DNA of 64,000 bases from Ailurus styani (lineage: Eukaryota; Chordata; Mammalia; Carnivora; Ailuridae), in contig LNAC01001222.1 of assembly GCA_002007465.1 (NCBI GenBank), positions 1 to 64,000 on the forward strand, written 5' to 3'. Shown here one piece after another: positions 11,301-22,180 of the stretch. How positions within the stretch are numbered: position 1 is the stretch's first letter; the number at the start of each line of letters is the position of its first letter. Made by a program: the position numbers and the translations under genes. A model generated the notes under the pieces. The model was not told the origin of the DNA. It worked only from the letters and a program-made list of their open reading frames with translations, and did not search any database.

Positions 11301-11397
11301 TTTATTTTTTATTTTTTAAATTTTATTAACATATCATGTATTATTTGCTTCAGGAGTACAGGTCTGTGATTCATCAGTCTTACACAATTCACAGCAC

Positions 11398-13800
11398 TCA
11401 CATATCACATGCCCTCCCCAATGTCCATAACCCAGCTGCCCTATCTCTACTCCCACCCCCCAGTAACCCACTGTTTCCTGAGATTAAGAATCTCTTATGG
11501 TTTGTCTCCCTCCCCAGTCCCATCTTGTATCGTATTTTCCCTCCCTTTGCCCCATGACCCCCCACTGCGCCTCTAAAATTCCTTATATCAGAGAGATCAT
11601 ATGACAATTGTCTTTCTCTGATTGACTTATTTCTCTTAGCATAATACCTTCTAGTTCCATCCAAGTCGTTGCAAATGGCAAGATGTCGGTTTTTTGATGG
11701 CTGCATAGTATTCCATTGTATATATACACCACTTCTTCTTTATCCATTCATCTGTTGATGGACATCTAGGCTCTTTCCATAGTTTGGCTATTATGGATAT
11801 TGCTGCTATAAACATTCAGGAGCATGTGCCCCTTTGGATGAATACATTTGTATCTTTAGGGTAAATACCCAGTAGTGTGATTGCTGGGTTGTAGGGTAGC
11901 TCTATTTTCAACTTTTTGAGGCACCTCCATACTCTTTTCCAGAGTGACTGCACCAGCTTGCATTCCCACCAACAATGTAGGAGGGTTCCCCTTTCTCCGC
12001 ATCCTCGCAACATCTGTCATTTCCTGACTGGTTAATTTTGGCCATTCTGACTGGTGTGAGGTGGTATTTCACTGTGGTTTTGATTTGTATTTCACTGATG
12101 CTGAGTGATGTTGAGCACTTTTTTTTTTAAGATTTTATTTATTGACAGAGAGACAGAGATCACAAATAGGCAGAAAGGCAGCCAGAGATAGAGGAGAAAG
12201 CAGGCTTCCTGCTGAGCAGGGAGCCTGATGCAGGGCTCGATCCCAGGAACCTGAGATCATGACCTGAGCCGAAGACAGAGGCTTAACCGACTGAGCCACC
12301 CAGGTGCCCCAAGCACTTTTTCATGTGTCTGTTGGCCATTTGGATGTCTTCTTTGCAGAAATGTCTGTTCATGTCCTCTGCCCATTTCTTGATTGGATTA
12401 TTTGTTCTTTGGGTGTTGAGTTTGATAAGTTCTTTATAGATTTTGGGTAGTAGACCTTTATCTGATCTGTCATTTGCAAATATCTTCTCCCATTCTGTTG
12501 GTTGTCTTTGGTTTTGTTGACTGTTTACTTTGCTGTGCAAAAGCTTTTGATCTTGATGAAGCCCCAATAGTTCTTATAATTGTTTGTATTTCTTTGGTGT
12601 TGGTTGTGATCTCTCCTCCTTCATTCATGATTGTATTAATTTGGGTCTTTTTCTTTTCTTTTTGATAAGTCCAGCCAGGTGTTTATCAAACTTATTAATT
12701 CTTTCAAAGAACCAGCTCCTAGTTTTGTTGATCTGTTCTACTGTTCTTTTGGTTTCTATTTCATTGATTTCTGCTCTGATCTTTATTATTTCTCTTCTCC
12801 TGCTGTGTGTAGGCTTTCTTTGTTGTTCTTTCTCCAGTTCCTTTAGATGTAGGGTTAGGTTGTGTACTTGAGACCTTTCTTGTTTCTTGAGAAAGGCTTG
12901 TGTTGCTATATACTTTCCTTTCAGGACCGCCTTTGCTGTGTCCCAAAGATTTTGAACAGTTGTGTTTTCATTTTCATTTGTTTCTATCAATTTTTAAAAT
13001 TCTTCTTTAATTTCCTGGTTGACCTGTTCATTCTTTAGTAGGATGTTCTTTAGTCTCCGTGTATTTGAGTTCTTTCCAATTTTCCTCTTGTGGTTGAGTT
13101 CTAGTTTCAAAGCATTGTGGTCCAATAATATGCAGGGAATGATCCCAATCTTTTGGTACCAGGTTGAGACCTAATTTGTGACCTAGGATTTGATCTATTC
13201 TGGAGAATGTTCCATGTGCACTGGAGAAGAATTTTTATTCTGTTGCTTTCGGATGGAATGTTCTGAATATATCTGTGATGTCCAACTGGTCATTTAAAGC
13301 CTTTATTTCCTTTTTGATCTTTTGCTTAGATGATCTGCCCATTTCAGTGAGGGGGATGTTAAAGTCCCCTACTATTATTGTATTATCATTGATGTGTTTC
13401 TTTGATTTGTTATTAATTGGTTTATATCATTGGCTTCTCCCATGTTAGGGGCATAGATAGTTAAAATTGTTAGATCTTCTTGTTGGACAGATTCTTTAAG
13501 TATGATATAGTGTCCTTCCTCACCTCTTATTAGTCTTTGGCTTAAAATCTAATTTATCTGATAGCAGAATTGTCCCCCCAGCTTTCTTTTGATGTCCATT
13601 AGCATGGTAAATTGTTTTCTACCCCCTCGCTTTAAATCTGGAGGTGTCTTTGGGTCTAAAATGAGTATCTTGCAGATAGCATATGGATGGGTCTTGTTTT
13701 GTTATCCATTCTGATACCCTGTGTCTTTTGATTGGAGATTTAGCCCATTTACATTCAGGGTAACTATTGAAAGATATGAATTTAGTGTCATTGTATTTCC
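11398..13800 (-). pseudogene. L1 ORF2 lacking reverse transcriptase (element E)
   Basis: The start of the endonuclease is seen near 13750-13775 as VTLNVNGLN (L1 ORF2p N-terminus), followed by frameshifted endonuclease sequence. 12625-12990 is the open linker region ([19 protein letters not shown]). 12283-12567, 11816-12013 and 11398-11706 carry the C-terminal part, including a partly kept Cys/His motif ([18 protein letters not shown]). No FADD-type RT core exists between them. A SINE at 12125-12310 further breaks it. Confidence 0.85.
12125..12310 (-). mobile_element. CAN-SINE, young subtype, inside L1 E
   Basis: Reverse copy: AAGATTTTATTTATTGACAG, 'gcagggctcgatcccagg', 'ctgagccacccaggtgcccc'. 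GAGCACTTTT / AAGCACTTTT (12113-12122, 12311-12320) form the target-site duplication within the L1 ORF2 sequence. Confidence 0.93.
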
Positions 13801-13884
13801 TGTAAGGTGACTGTTACTCTATATTGTCTCTGTTCCTTTCTGATCTGTTACTTTTAGGCTCTCTCTTTGCTTAGAGGACCCTTT

Positions 13885-14960
13885 TCAATATTTCTTGTAG
13901 GGCTGGTTGGTGTTTGCAAATTCTTTTGGTTTTTGTTTGTCCTGGAAGCTTTTTATCTCTCCTTCTATTTTCAATGATAGCCTAACTGGATGTAGTATTC
14001 TTGGCTGCCTATTTTTCTCGTTTAGTGCTCTGAGTATATCATGCCTGTCCTTTCTGGCCTGCAAGGTCTCTCTGGATAGGTCTGCTGCCGATCTAATATT
14101 TCTATCATTGTATATTACAGACCTCTTGTCTTGAGCTGCTTTCAGGATTTTACCTTTGTCTCTGAGACTTTTAAGTTTTACTATTAGATGACAGGGTGTT
14201 GACCTATTTTTACTGATTTTGAGGGGGGTTCTCTGTGCCTCTTGGATTTTGGAGCTTGTTCCCTTTGCCAAACTAGGGAAATTCTCTACTATAATTTGCT
14301 CCAATATAACTTCTGTGTCTCTCTCTCTCTTTCTTCTTCTTTTGGGACCCCAATTATTCTTTTTTTTTTTTTTTAAAGATTTTATTTATTTATTTGACAG
14401 AGAGAGATTACAAGTAGGCAGAGAGTCAGGCAGAAAGAGAGGAAGAAGCAGGCTCCCTGCCGAGTGGAGAGCCCAATGCGGGCCTTGATCCCAGGATCCC
14501 AAGATCATGACCTGAGCCGAAGGCAGAGGCTTTTAACCCACTGAGCCACCCAGGTGCCTGGACCCCAATTATTCTAATATTGTTTCATCTTATGGTATCA
14601 CATCTCTCAAATTCTGCCTCATAGCCCAGTAGTTGTTTATCTCTCTTTTTCTCAGCTTCTTTATTCTCCATCATTTGGTCTTCTATATCACTAATTCTCT
14701 CTTCTGCCTCATTTATCCTAGCAGTAAGAGCCTCCATTTTTTATTGCACCTCATGAGTAGCTTTTTTGATTTCATCTTAGTTAGATTTAGTTCTTTTATT
14801 TCTCTGGAAGGGGATTTTATTTCTCCAGAACGGGATTCTCTAATATCTTCCATGCTTTTTTTTGAACCCAGCTAGCACCTTGGTAATCATCATTCTGAAT
14901 CTGAACTCTAGTTCTGACATCTTTCTAATGTCTATAATGATTAGGTCCTTAGCCATCAGT
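13885..14960 (-). pseudogene. L1 ORF1 remnant (element E)
   Basis: The open piece 13885-14304 is the ORF1p RNA-binding/C-terminal part: the end reads LSLKIEGEIKSFQDKQKPKE, the typical closing segment. Upstream 14576-14960 is the coiled-coil region in broken frames. A SINE at 14361-14559 splits the gene. ORF1p normally forms trimers that coat L1 RNA; this copy cannot make a full protein. Confidence 0.85.
14361..14559 (-). mobile_element. CAN-SINE, young subtype, inside L1 E ORF1
   Basis: Reverse copy with a long T run, 'gattacaagtaggcagag', 'gcgggccttgatcccagg' and 'cactgagccacccaggtg'. GACCCCAATTATTCT is present at 14346-14360 and 14561-14575. Confidence 0.94.
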
Positions 14961-15136
14961 ACTGCCTCTTGTTCTTTTCTTTTGAGGTGAGTTTTTCCAC
15001 CTTGTCATTTTATTCAGATAAGAATAGATGAATGAGAGAACAAAATACCAAAAGGGTAGCAACAACTCCAGAAAAAAATATACACTAACCAAATCAGAAG
15101 AGACCCGAAACAAGGGGGAGAACAAAAAAGGAAAAA

Positions 15137-15185
<49 letters not shown>

Positions 15186-15187
15186 TA
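15137..15187. repeat. (TA)n(CA)n microsatellite in L1 5'UTR
   Basis: About 28 bases of TA followed by about 20 of CA, at the same place in the L1 5'UTR where element F has a much longer mixed tract. Confidence 0.9.
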
Positions 15188-15231
15188 TGTATTAAATAAA
15201 ATATAATATAGTATTATATATATATATATAT

Positions 15232-15690
15232 TAGACTGGTGAGTAGCCACACACTTGATTTTGGGTGTATTTTGGTCTGTTAGAAGAAACTGCCAAGAAA
15301 ACCTTATATAAATACAAAAATAAGGATAAAGATGGTGAAGGGATGGAATATGACTGTAAAGCTGAAAGTTAAAAAAGATTCTAAAAAAGGAATTGATAAG
15401 AAGTTGGTTGAAAAAAGAAAAAAAAAAGAGGAAAGAATGCAATTAGGCTGGTGACTAGAACAAAGCCATGCACTAGATTTGCTAGATTTTATCTGTTAAA
15501 ATAAACTGTATCCCAAAATTTTAAATAAAGAAAAACCTATATGCATACAAAAAATAAGGTTAAATACAATGAAGGGATAGAATATGACTACAACAATGAA
15601 AATTAAAAAAGATTTTTTAAAAAGGCATTGATAAGATAAAATAGTTTAAAAAGGTTAAAATAGGAAAGAGGCAAAATTTTAAAAAATAGA
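15232..15690 (-). repeat. Two tandem monomers in the L1 5'UTR (element E)
   Basis: A unit of about 220 bases occurs twice: 'gattttgggtgtattttgg'...'aaggaattgataag' (from about 15232) and a diverged copy 'gatttgctagattttatctg'...'aaggcattgataag' (from about 15451). Element F carries the same pair, so the duplication predates both insertions. Confidence 0.75.
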
Positions 15691-16788
15691 ATAAGAAAAA
15701 AATAAAATTTAAAAAATTTAACTTTGAAGGACTAAAGAATCATGGGGAAAAAGCCATGAATTCTATGTGCTGTATTCCCCTAGTTCTGGAGTTCTGCAGT
15801 TCTCATTGGTAGGTGAACTTGGTCTTGGCTGGATGTTCTTACTGATATTCTGTGGGGGCAGGTGGGGGGAACTGTTGCAGTGATTCTCAAATGTCTTTGC
15901 CGGAGGCAGAATTACACCGCCCTTGCCAGGGGCCAGGCTAAGTAATCTGCCCGGGTTTGCTCTGGGGAGCTTTTGTTCCCTGAATGCTTTCCTTGCAGCT
16001 TTGGAGGACGGGAATGAAAATGGTGGCCTCCAAATCTCCATCCCCATAGGAGTGAGAGCTCAGGGCCCCACTCCTCAATGTGCCCTCAGAGAAAAGCAGT
16101 CAATCCCTCCTGTCTCCCTGTTCTCCAGCTGCACTCCGAGATCACCCGGCTTGTGGCCGAGCGTTTCTATCTCTGGTGCACAGCCCTGTTTGGAGTCTCC
16201 AAACTCAGCAGATTTCTGCAGTGCACTCCTGTGCTACTCCTCCAGAGAAGGAAGGAGGGTGTCTTCCCTGATCTGCCACTTATGGGGTCCCTCTCGAAGA
16301 GCAGTGGCCTGACTGTGCCTCGGATCACAGTTTAAGGTATCCCCGAGCTGAAAGGCCACTGCTCGGTTCCATCTCTGCAGTAGGCTTCCCACTCTGATAC
16401 CTGGGAGCTCTGCCACACTTTCTGTGGCACCCCCAGTCTTTCTGTGACCCCGAGGGTCCTCAGACCACACTGAAACAGGGAGGATGCTACCCACCCGCTT
16501 AGCCTCTGGGGTGACATCCCTCAGTGGAGCAGACTACTAAAGGTTCCAATTTTGTGCTCCACTGCTCTACTGTTTGGCAGGAGCCAGCCCCTCCCCCTGC
16601 AGTCTATCTTCCCATATATCACCTCAGATTCACTTTTCCGTACATCCTACCTTCTAGAAAGCGGTAGCTTTTCTGTTCATAGAATTGCTGCTCTTCTCTT
16701 CAATCTCCTGTTGAGTTTGTAGGTATTCAGAATGGTTTGAAAACTAGCTGAACTCTTGGACCCAACAATATTTAGGTCTCCTATTCCT

Positions 16789-16799
16789 CCGCCATCTTG
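16789..16799 (-). promoter_or_regulatory. YY1-type motif at L1 5' end (element E)
   Basis: CAAGATGGCGG on the minus strand near the L1 start, same position as in element A. Function is inferred from human L1. Confidence 0.5.
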
Positions 16800-16813
16800 C
16801 TCTTCCCCCCTTG

Positions 16814-16829
16814 ACTTATAGTCTATTTT
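16814..16829. repeat. Target-site duplication of L1 element E, right copy
   Basis: ACTTATAGTCTATTTT, identical to 11285-11300. Confidence 0.93.
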
Positions 16830-17004
16830 GCCTGTCTATATATACGTATAGCTACCCCTGTTTTTGTTTGATTTCCACTTGCATAAATATCTTTTTCCAC
16901 CCTTTCACTTGAGTCTACATGTGTCCTTGAAGTTGTAGTGAGTCTCTTGTAGGCAATATATACCTGGGCTTGTTTTTTTAATCGTCCAGTCACTCCATGC
17001 CTTT

Positions 17005-17136
17005 TTTTTTTTTTTTAAGTAGGCTCCATGCCCAGTATGGACCTCAGTGTGTGATTTGAATTCACAACATTGAGATCAAGACCTGAGCTGAGATCAAGAG
17101 TCAGACACTTAACTGACTGAACCATGCAGGTGACCC
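17005..17136 (-). mobile_element. Old tRNA-derived SINE, short
   Basis: T run, 'gtaggctccatgcccagt', 'gagatcaagacctgagctg' and 'cttaactgactgaaccatgc': an old carnivore SINE lacking the GA-rich part. CACTCCATGCCTTTT and CACTCTACGCCTTTT flank it (about 16991 and 17138). Inserted in element D. Confidence 0.8.
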
Positions 17137-18110
17137 CACTCTACGCCTTTTGATTGGTGAACTCAATCTATTTACATTTAGAGTTATTATTGATATGTAA
17201 TGACTTAGCGTGCCACCTTATTGTTTTCTCATTGTTTATATTTCCATTTTCCATTGCTTTCACCTAACTTCATAAGTTGGTGATTATCCTTGGTGGTATG
17301 CTCTGTTTCTCTTCTTTAGTTTTTGTGCATCTACTCTTGCTTTTTACTTTGGGGTTACCATGAAGCTTACAAAAAATATTTTATAAATAAAACAGTCCAT
17401 TTTAAGCTGATAGCAATTTTAATTGCCTACAAAAGCTTCACCCTTTTACTCCTCCATTTAGAAAATAATTTTGATGTCATTCTTTACCTCTTTTTATATT
17501 TTGCATTCATTAACAAATTACAGAAATTATTTCAATAATTATTTTCAACACTCCTTTCTATCACCTTTGTTCAGTTAAGTGGTTAATATACCATTCTACT
17601 ACAAATCAGAGCTTTCTATGTCTAGTTATATATTTACCTTTACCAATGTGCTGAATACTTTCATATGTCTTCATGTCATTGACTAGTATCTTTTTTTCAG
17701 CTTACAGAAATCTTTTCAGCATTTTTTGAAAGGCCTAGTGGTGAAACTCTCTAAGCTTTTGTTTGTTTGGGAAATTTATTTCTTCTCAATATCTGAAGGA
17801 TAAATTTGCTGGATTAAGTATTCTTGGTTGGCATTTTTTTTTCCTTTCAAAACTTTGAATATATCACTCTACTCCCTCTTGGCATAGAGTTTCTGCTGTT
17901 AGCCTAATGGGAGTTCTTTTGTAGATTATAATCTTTTTTTTCCCTGACTTCTGTTAGAATTCTCTCATTGTATTTGATTTTTGACATTTTCATTGTATGG
18001 TGTCTTTGAGAAGGTCTTTTTGCATCGAGAGACAGGATTATCTACTAAGTCATAAACTGGGGTGTTCAGTTCTCTCCCCAGGTTTGGGATGTTCTCAGCT
18101 ATTATTTCTT

Positions 18111-18310
18111 TTTTTTTCTTTTTTTTTTAAGATTTTATTTCTTTATTTGACACACAGAGAGAGAAATCACAAGTAGGCAGAGGCAGAGAGAGAGGAGGAA
18201 GCAGGCTCCCTGCCAAGCAGAGAGCCTGATGTGGGCCTCGATCCCAGGACCCTGAGATCATGACCTGAGCCGAAGGCAGAGGCTTTAACCCACTGAGCCA
18301 CCCAGGCGCC
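18111..18310 (-). mobile_element. CAN-SINE, young subtype, perfect duplication
   Basis: Reverse copy with 'aaatcacaagtaggcagagg', 'gatgtgggcctcgatccc' and 'cactgagccacccaggcgcc'. CTCAGCTATTATTTCTT (17 bases) is identical at 18094-18110 and 18311-18327. Low divergence and a perfect duplication suggest a recent insertion. Confidence 0.95.
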
Positions 18311-18419
18311 CTCAGCTATTATTTCTTAAAATACATTTTTTTGTACCCTTCTTCTTCTACTGTGGAATCCTTTTTATTCATTATTTATTCTTTGATGGTA
18401 TCGAATGATCATGTAGGCG

Positions 18420-18420
18420 T

Positions 18421-18496
<76 letters not shown>

Positions 18497-18526
18497 TCCT
18501 TCCTTCCTTCCTTCCTTCCTTCCTCC
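18420..18526. repeat. (TTTC)n / (TTCC)n microsatellite
   Basis: About 78 bases of TTTC units followed by about 28 of TTCC units. The serine/phenylalanine-rich frame across it is an artefact of the repeat. Confidence 0.95.
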
Positions 18527-18686
18527 TCCAGTTGGGTTATTTTAAAAGTCTATCCTCTAAGCCACTTATTCTGTCTTATATTTGTTCTACTTTACTGAAA
18601 ATGCTCTCTATTTTATATTTCATTTTACCCCCTGAGTTATTCAGCTCCAGAATTTCTACTTGGTCTCCTCCTCCTCCTCTCTCCCC

Positions 18687-18732
18687 TTCTTCTTCTTCTT
18701 CTTCTTCTTCTTCTTCTTCTTCTTCTTCTTCT
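18687..18732. repeat. (CTT)n microsatellite
   Basis: About 45 bases of TTC/CTT trinucleotide; the poly-serine frame across it is not a gene. Confidence 0.95.
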
Positions 18733-18885
18733 AATGATTTTTATCCTTTGATAAATATCTTATTTTGAAACTATTTTGGAGGGATTTTATTGCATTGTAT
18801 TTCTGAGTTTTCTTGCAACTTAAGTTTTTTCATGTATTGAAGCAGGTGCTTGAGTCTTCTGGCGCCTAGACCGGTCAGCCATCCT

Positions 18886-20984
18886 GACTCCAAGTTTCTT
18901 CATGTAGAAGGAAATTTATAGCATTAAATGATTATATTACAAAATAGGAAAAACCTTAACTCAATAATTGCAGCTCTATATTAAGAACCTTGGGGATGTT
19001 GGATGGTACTTAGCTAAAGAAATGAAGTAGTACCTCTGCTGGTTTCCAGAGCTTCCTACCACTCAGCCTTCTCCTCTCTGGCACCTGCCCTACAAACTTT
19101 AGTCCCTACTTGGACTCCCAGCTCTATCTCTTCTACTCAGGGAGACTACTAGGCTCTTCCTACATTCTCTTTTCCGTGTGTAGCAGCCTGGAAACTCTTG
19201 CTGAGGCAATCCTAGAGATCAACTTATTTATTTCCCCTCTCTCAGTCGCTCTGCTGGATATCCAGTGTCTGAAAACTACTTTTGTTATACTTTATCTGTT
19301 TTTCAAAAGGTTTTAGGTTGGAGGGTAGATTGAACCTGTTTTCTCCACCTTTGCACAAGTGAAAATCCTGTCAATATCTAATAAAGAAAATGTTCTTCAA
19401 CTTCGTTAAGAATTATTTGGGGGTCTTTAAAAAAATACCGATTTCTCATCTTTACACCATAGAGATCTCCTTAACCTGACTCTGGTAAAATTTGGGTCTT
19501 TGCATTTTTACATACTTTCTTGAAGATTCTTCAGCAGATTATCAGGGGATTAAAATTGAAGAAACACTTGGATAAAAAAATTTGAAAGGAAATCAGTTAG
19601 AAAAGTCAGAATCCCCTTGTGGAAGATTTTATATCAATGATGAACAGCCATTTTAGGCTTTTGTAGTATCCAAGAGAAGCTTTATAAGACTATTCTGACA
19701 GCTTTCCAAATTGAGGCCAATATTACTGAAATGCATCATCTTTAACTCTGATGACAAGAAATCCACACATAAATAAAAGTTCACATGAAATCACTCATGT
19801 AAATTAAGAAGGTTCTTAGTGACTTTTTAAATTATATATGTTACTCAATTAAGATAAGATATCATTTTTGTGGGGCTTCATTTTTAAAAATGGCTAGATA
19901 GATGCCTTTAATTAAACTCTCCTTTTGATGGATTTTTATGTATTTAATTTTTCTTCTCTGTTACCAGTGCTTATAAGAAGAAAAATAAAACTTACTTTCC
20001 GATAATTACATCAAAGACTAAATACTTTCAGTATTAATTAATTAGTAATTAATTATAAGAATTATTAACATAAGCCCAAACACTTATGAAATAATTAAAA
20101 TGCACAGATCACACTTTTATTCAGGGCTCATGCCACTGAATGAAACTCATCCCAGGTAAATGTACTGCACAAACAGGGATATTAAGAAACTCTGACAGAG
20201 GCTCTGATGATACTCATTAATCAAATAGAAAGTTTCTGCTTCAGTTTGATTGCTTAACATTTTCCTCTCTGTCAGTGTGTTTGCTTGAAAATAACTTTTA
20301 AAAGGTTTCACAGATTCTGACAAAACTCAGAACATTCCAAAATTTACCCATATTTTAAGTTTGATTTCTAGTTCAGTCTTTCATCTTGAAGGAAAATAGC
20401 TTTATACTTAATTTTTCAAATGGAGATAACTGTTATCATTTTGAAAGAGATTTCAGTAAATTTCAGTAGTTATGCAGAAGACTGAGAGATATGCATACTG
20501 TGCAATGTCAAGTCAATAATTTTTGGCATTGACAGTATTTCAGGTAACACTAAAATGTTTCTTCTGCCCCCATTGGACATGATCTTCATCTTGCTTTACC
20601 AAGTTTTATCTACTATTAACTAATCACTTTGTTAGTCACTTGACAACTTTAACAAAATTGACCAACTGTGGTAAACTTCCCAGAGTTATCAACTTTTATG
20701 TGAGTTGAATCTTTGATTCATTCCATTTTCTTGATTTAAAATTGCAATTGATATAATTTGTTAAATGCTTACCATTTGTATTTTTGAAAAATTTTAATTG
20801 AATTTTGTATATAAATACATTAGATTATAAAAGTAAATTATAAAAGTAGATTATAAAGGTGGACATCATCAATAAAATAGCTCATTTCACAAATATTACC
20901 TCTTTTGCCCTAGGCAAAAATCATTAGGAATGAATATCATCAAACAGCTTATTATTATTCAAAAGGCTTCTGTGATGCAGATTA
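18886..20984. other. AT-rich single-copy stretch
   Basis: About 2 kb with no repeat I can name. The part from 19740 to 20860 is AT rich with several TAATTA cores, including the near-palindrome around 20033-20056. No open frame looks coding. It could contain conserved non-coding DNA; only alignment to other mammals can tell. Confidence 0.45.
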
Positions 20985-21420
20985 GTCTTGGGATCACAGA
21001 AGCTCAGAATTCAAGAAGATCTCAAAGAAGACCTTGTAAACTCACACATGTAACCTTTGGATTCCCTGCATTACATCCCTGACAAACCTGACTTGGACTT
21101 GAATGTCATCAGTGACTTTTAACAGACTTCTTTTAAAGCAGTCTATTCTATCCTTAACTAGTTTTGAACTAACATTGATTCCAAATCAGTTTCTCTGTAG
21201 CTTTCTTACACTGATTTCACTTCTCCACTGGGATTGCAAAGAACTAGTCTCAAGCCTTTTCCACATGAAAGTCTTCTCTTGTTTTAAGAAAGCAGTATGT
21301 CTTCTGAGAATTCTCTTTGCAAGAGAAAACATTCCTGGTTCTTTCAACTGTTCCCACTTGCCATGGTTTCCCCATTCTTCTTCCTGCCTTTTGAGTGAGC
21401 TGACGTCTTTTGAGAAGAGA
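20985..21420 (+). mobile_element. Ancient amniote-wide repeat, family uncertain
   Basis: The order 'acagaagctcagaattcaag', 'acatccctgacaaacctg', 'tttctctgtagctttcttac', 'ttccacatgaaagtcttc', 'ttctttcaactgttccc', 'catggtttcc' follows a very old interspersed repeat that I know from mammal and reptile genomes. I cannot name the family with confidence (AmnSINE or CR1/L3-like). Opposed frames here (21103-21435 and 21186-21524) are not a gene. Confidence 0.45.
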
Positions 21421-21970
21421 AAACCTACTGTATAAGTCTTATAGATAATGGTCAACCTTTGTTGATGAATAAATGAGTAAATGAAATTTATTGCTAAGGA
21501 ATGATGAAATATAAAATAAAGCATATAACTTGGTCTACATATTGAATATTATTGCTAATTTCAGAAAAAAACAATTCCTGTTTTTCTTTTCTTTTCTTTT
21601 TTTTTTACTTGGTATCTGGGCAGATTTAAGGGAAGTGAACGAATATTCACCCTACTTAACATCTATGTTATAAAGTTAGAGTATCTAAATGCCCTTGAAA
21701 TTCAAAGTGGCTTCTTGACTTAGTACCTATTTGGATACTTATAAGCCAAAAATTGGTGAATATTTTCAAAATGAATAAATGTTTATAGCCATATTTCAAA
21801 TTTATCAACCCCTCTTCAAAAGTAAATATACAACAAGGCTTTTTGTTGTGGCATTAATGTGTTCTTCCAACAGAAGTGGAATGCTTTGTGTTTCAAGAAT
21901 TATTACATTTCAAATCCTTTCCACACTGCTCTCTGAATATTGATGAAAGGACATAGTTAACTCTTTAGAG
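21421..21970. other. No recognised feature
   Basis: AT-rich unique sequence with a short TTTTC tract near 21585. Confidence 0.5.
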
Positions 21971-22180
21971 CAGGTTTGTTTAATAGAACTTTCCATGATG
22001 ATGAAATGTTTGCTATCAGCCCATTCTAACATGGTAGCCACTAGTCACATGTGGCTATTGAGCACTTGAAGTCAGGTTAATGTAACAGAAGAACTGAATT
22101 GGTTATTTTATTTACCTTTAATTAATTGAAATTTAAGTAACTATATGTGGCTAGTGGCTACCAAACTGGAGCAGCCCTAG
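21971..22180. mobile_element. MER3-like hAT (Charlie) DNA transposon
   Basis: Contains 'taatagaactttcc', 'gtagccactagtcacatgtg', 'gctattgagcacttgaag', then 'tatgtggctagtggctacc' close to the right end. The internal inverted pair gtagccactag / ctagtggctac and the 210-base length match a non-autonomous Charlie element that I recall as MER3. It is old and common to placental mammals. The family name is from memory. Confidence 0.75.

Larger units (their letters stand above)
11301..16813 (-). mobile_element. LINE-1 with full 5' and 3' ends but no RT region (element E)
   Basis: Reading on the minus strand: L1 5' end at 16810, 5'UTR to about 15000, ORF1 (about 14960-13885), ORF2 endonuclease and linker (about 13800-12580), then an abrupt jump to the ORF2 C-terminal third (12567-11640) and the 3'UTR with a T-rich (A-tail) end at 11301. 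Compared with element F, about 1.5 kb of ORF2 including the reverse transcriptase is missing near 12572. Two CAN-SINEs sit inside. A 16-bp target-site duplication is perfect. It cannot be autonomous. Confidence 0.92.
17700..18840 (-). pseudogene. L1 ORF1-like remnant (element D)
   Basis: 'aaatttgctggattaagtat' and 'ttcttggttggca' mark the L1 ORF1 RNA-binding region on the minus strand, and 'agttattcagctccagaatt' the coiled-coil region. It contains no long open frame and is broken by a SINE and two microsatellites. Confidence 0.6.
8131..18885 (-). mobile_element. Old LINE-1, interrupted by a younger L1 (element D)
   Basis: Minus-strand L1 running from within ORF2 (8131, 3' part missing) through the reverse transcriptase region (about 9.0-10.2 kb), linker and endonuclease region (10.95-11.3 kb and 16.83-17.2 kb), to ORF1-like sequence (about 17.7-18.85 kb). 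It is broken by element E at 11301-16813 and by several SINEs. The join is proven by the repeated ACTTATAGTCTATTTT. Without insertions the element is close to 4.5 kb. It is much more diverged than E or F. Its right end near 18885 is approximate. Confidence 0.85.

Noticed and set aside
14380..14540. tRNA-like A and B boxes seen in this and many other places
   Set aside because: These are the tRNA-derived heads of CAN-SINEs, not tRNA genes; no cloverleaf with an acceptor stem was found.
18341..18768. Poly-Phe/Leu/Ser and poly-Ser frames
   Set aside because: Products of TTTC and CTT microsatellites.
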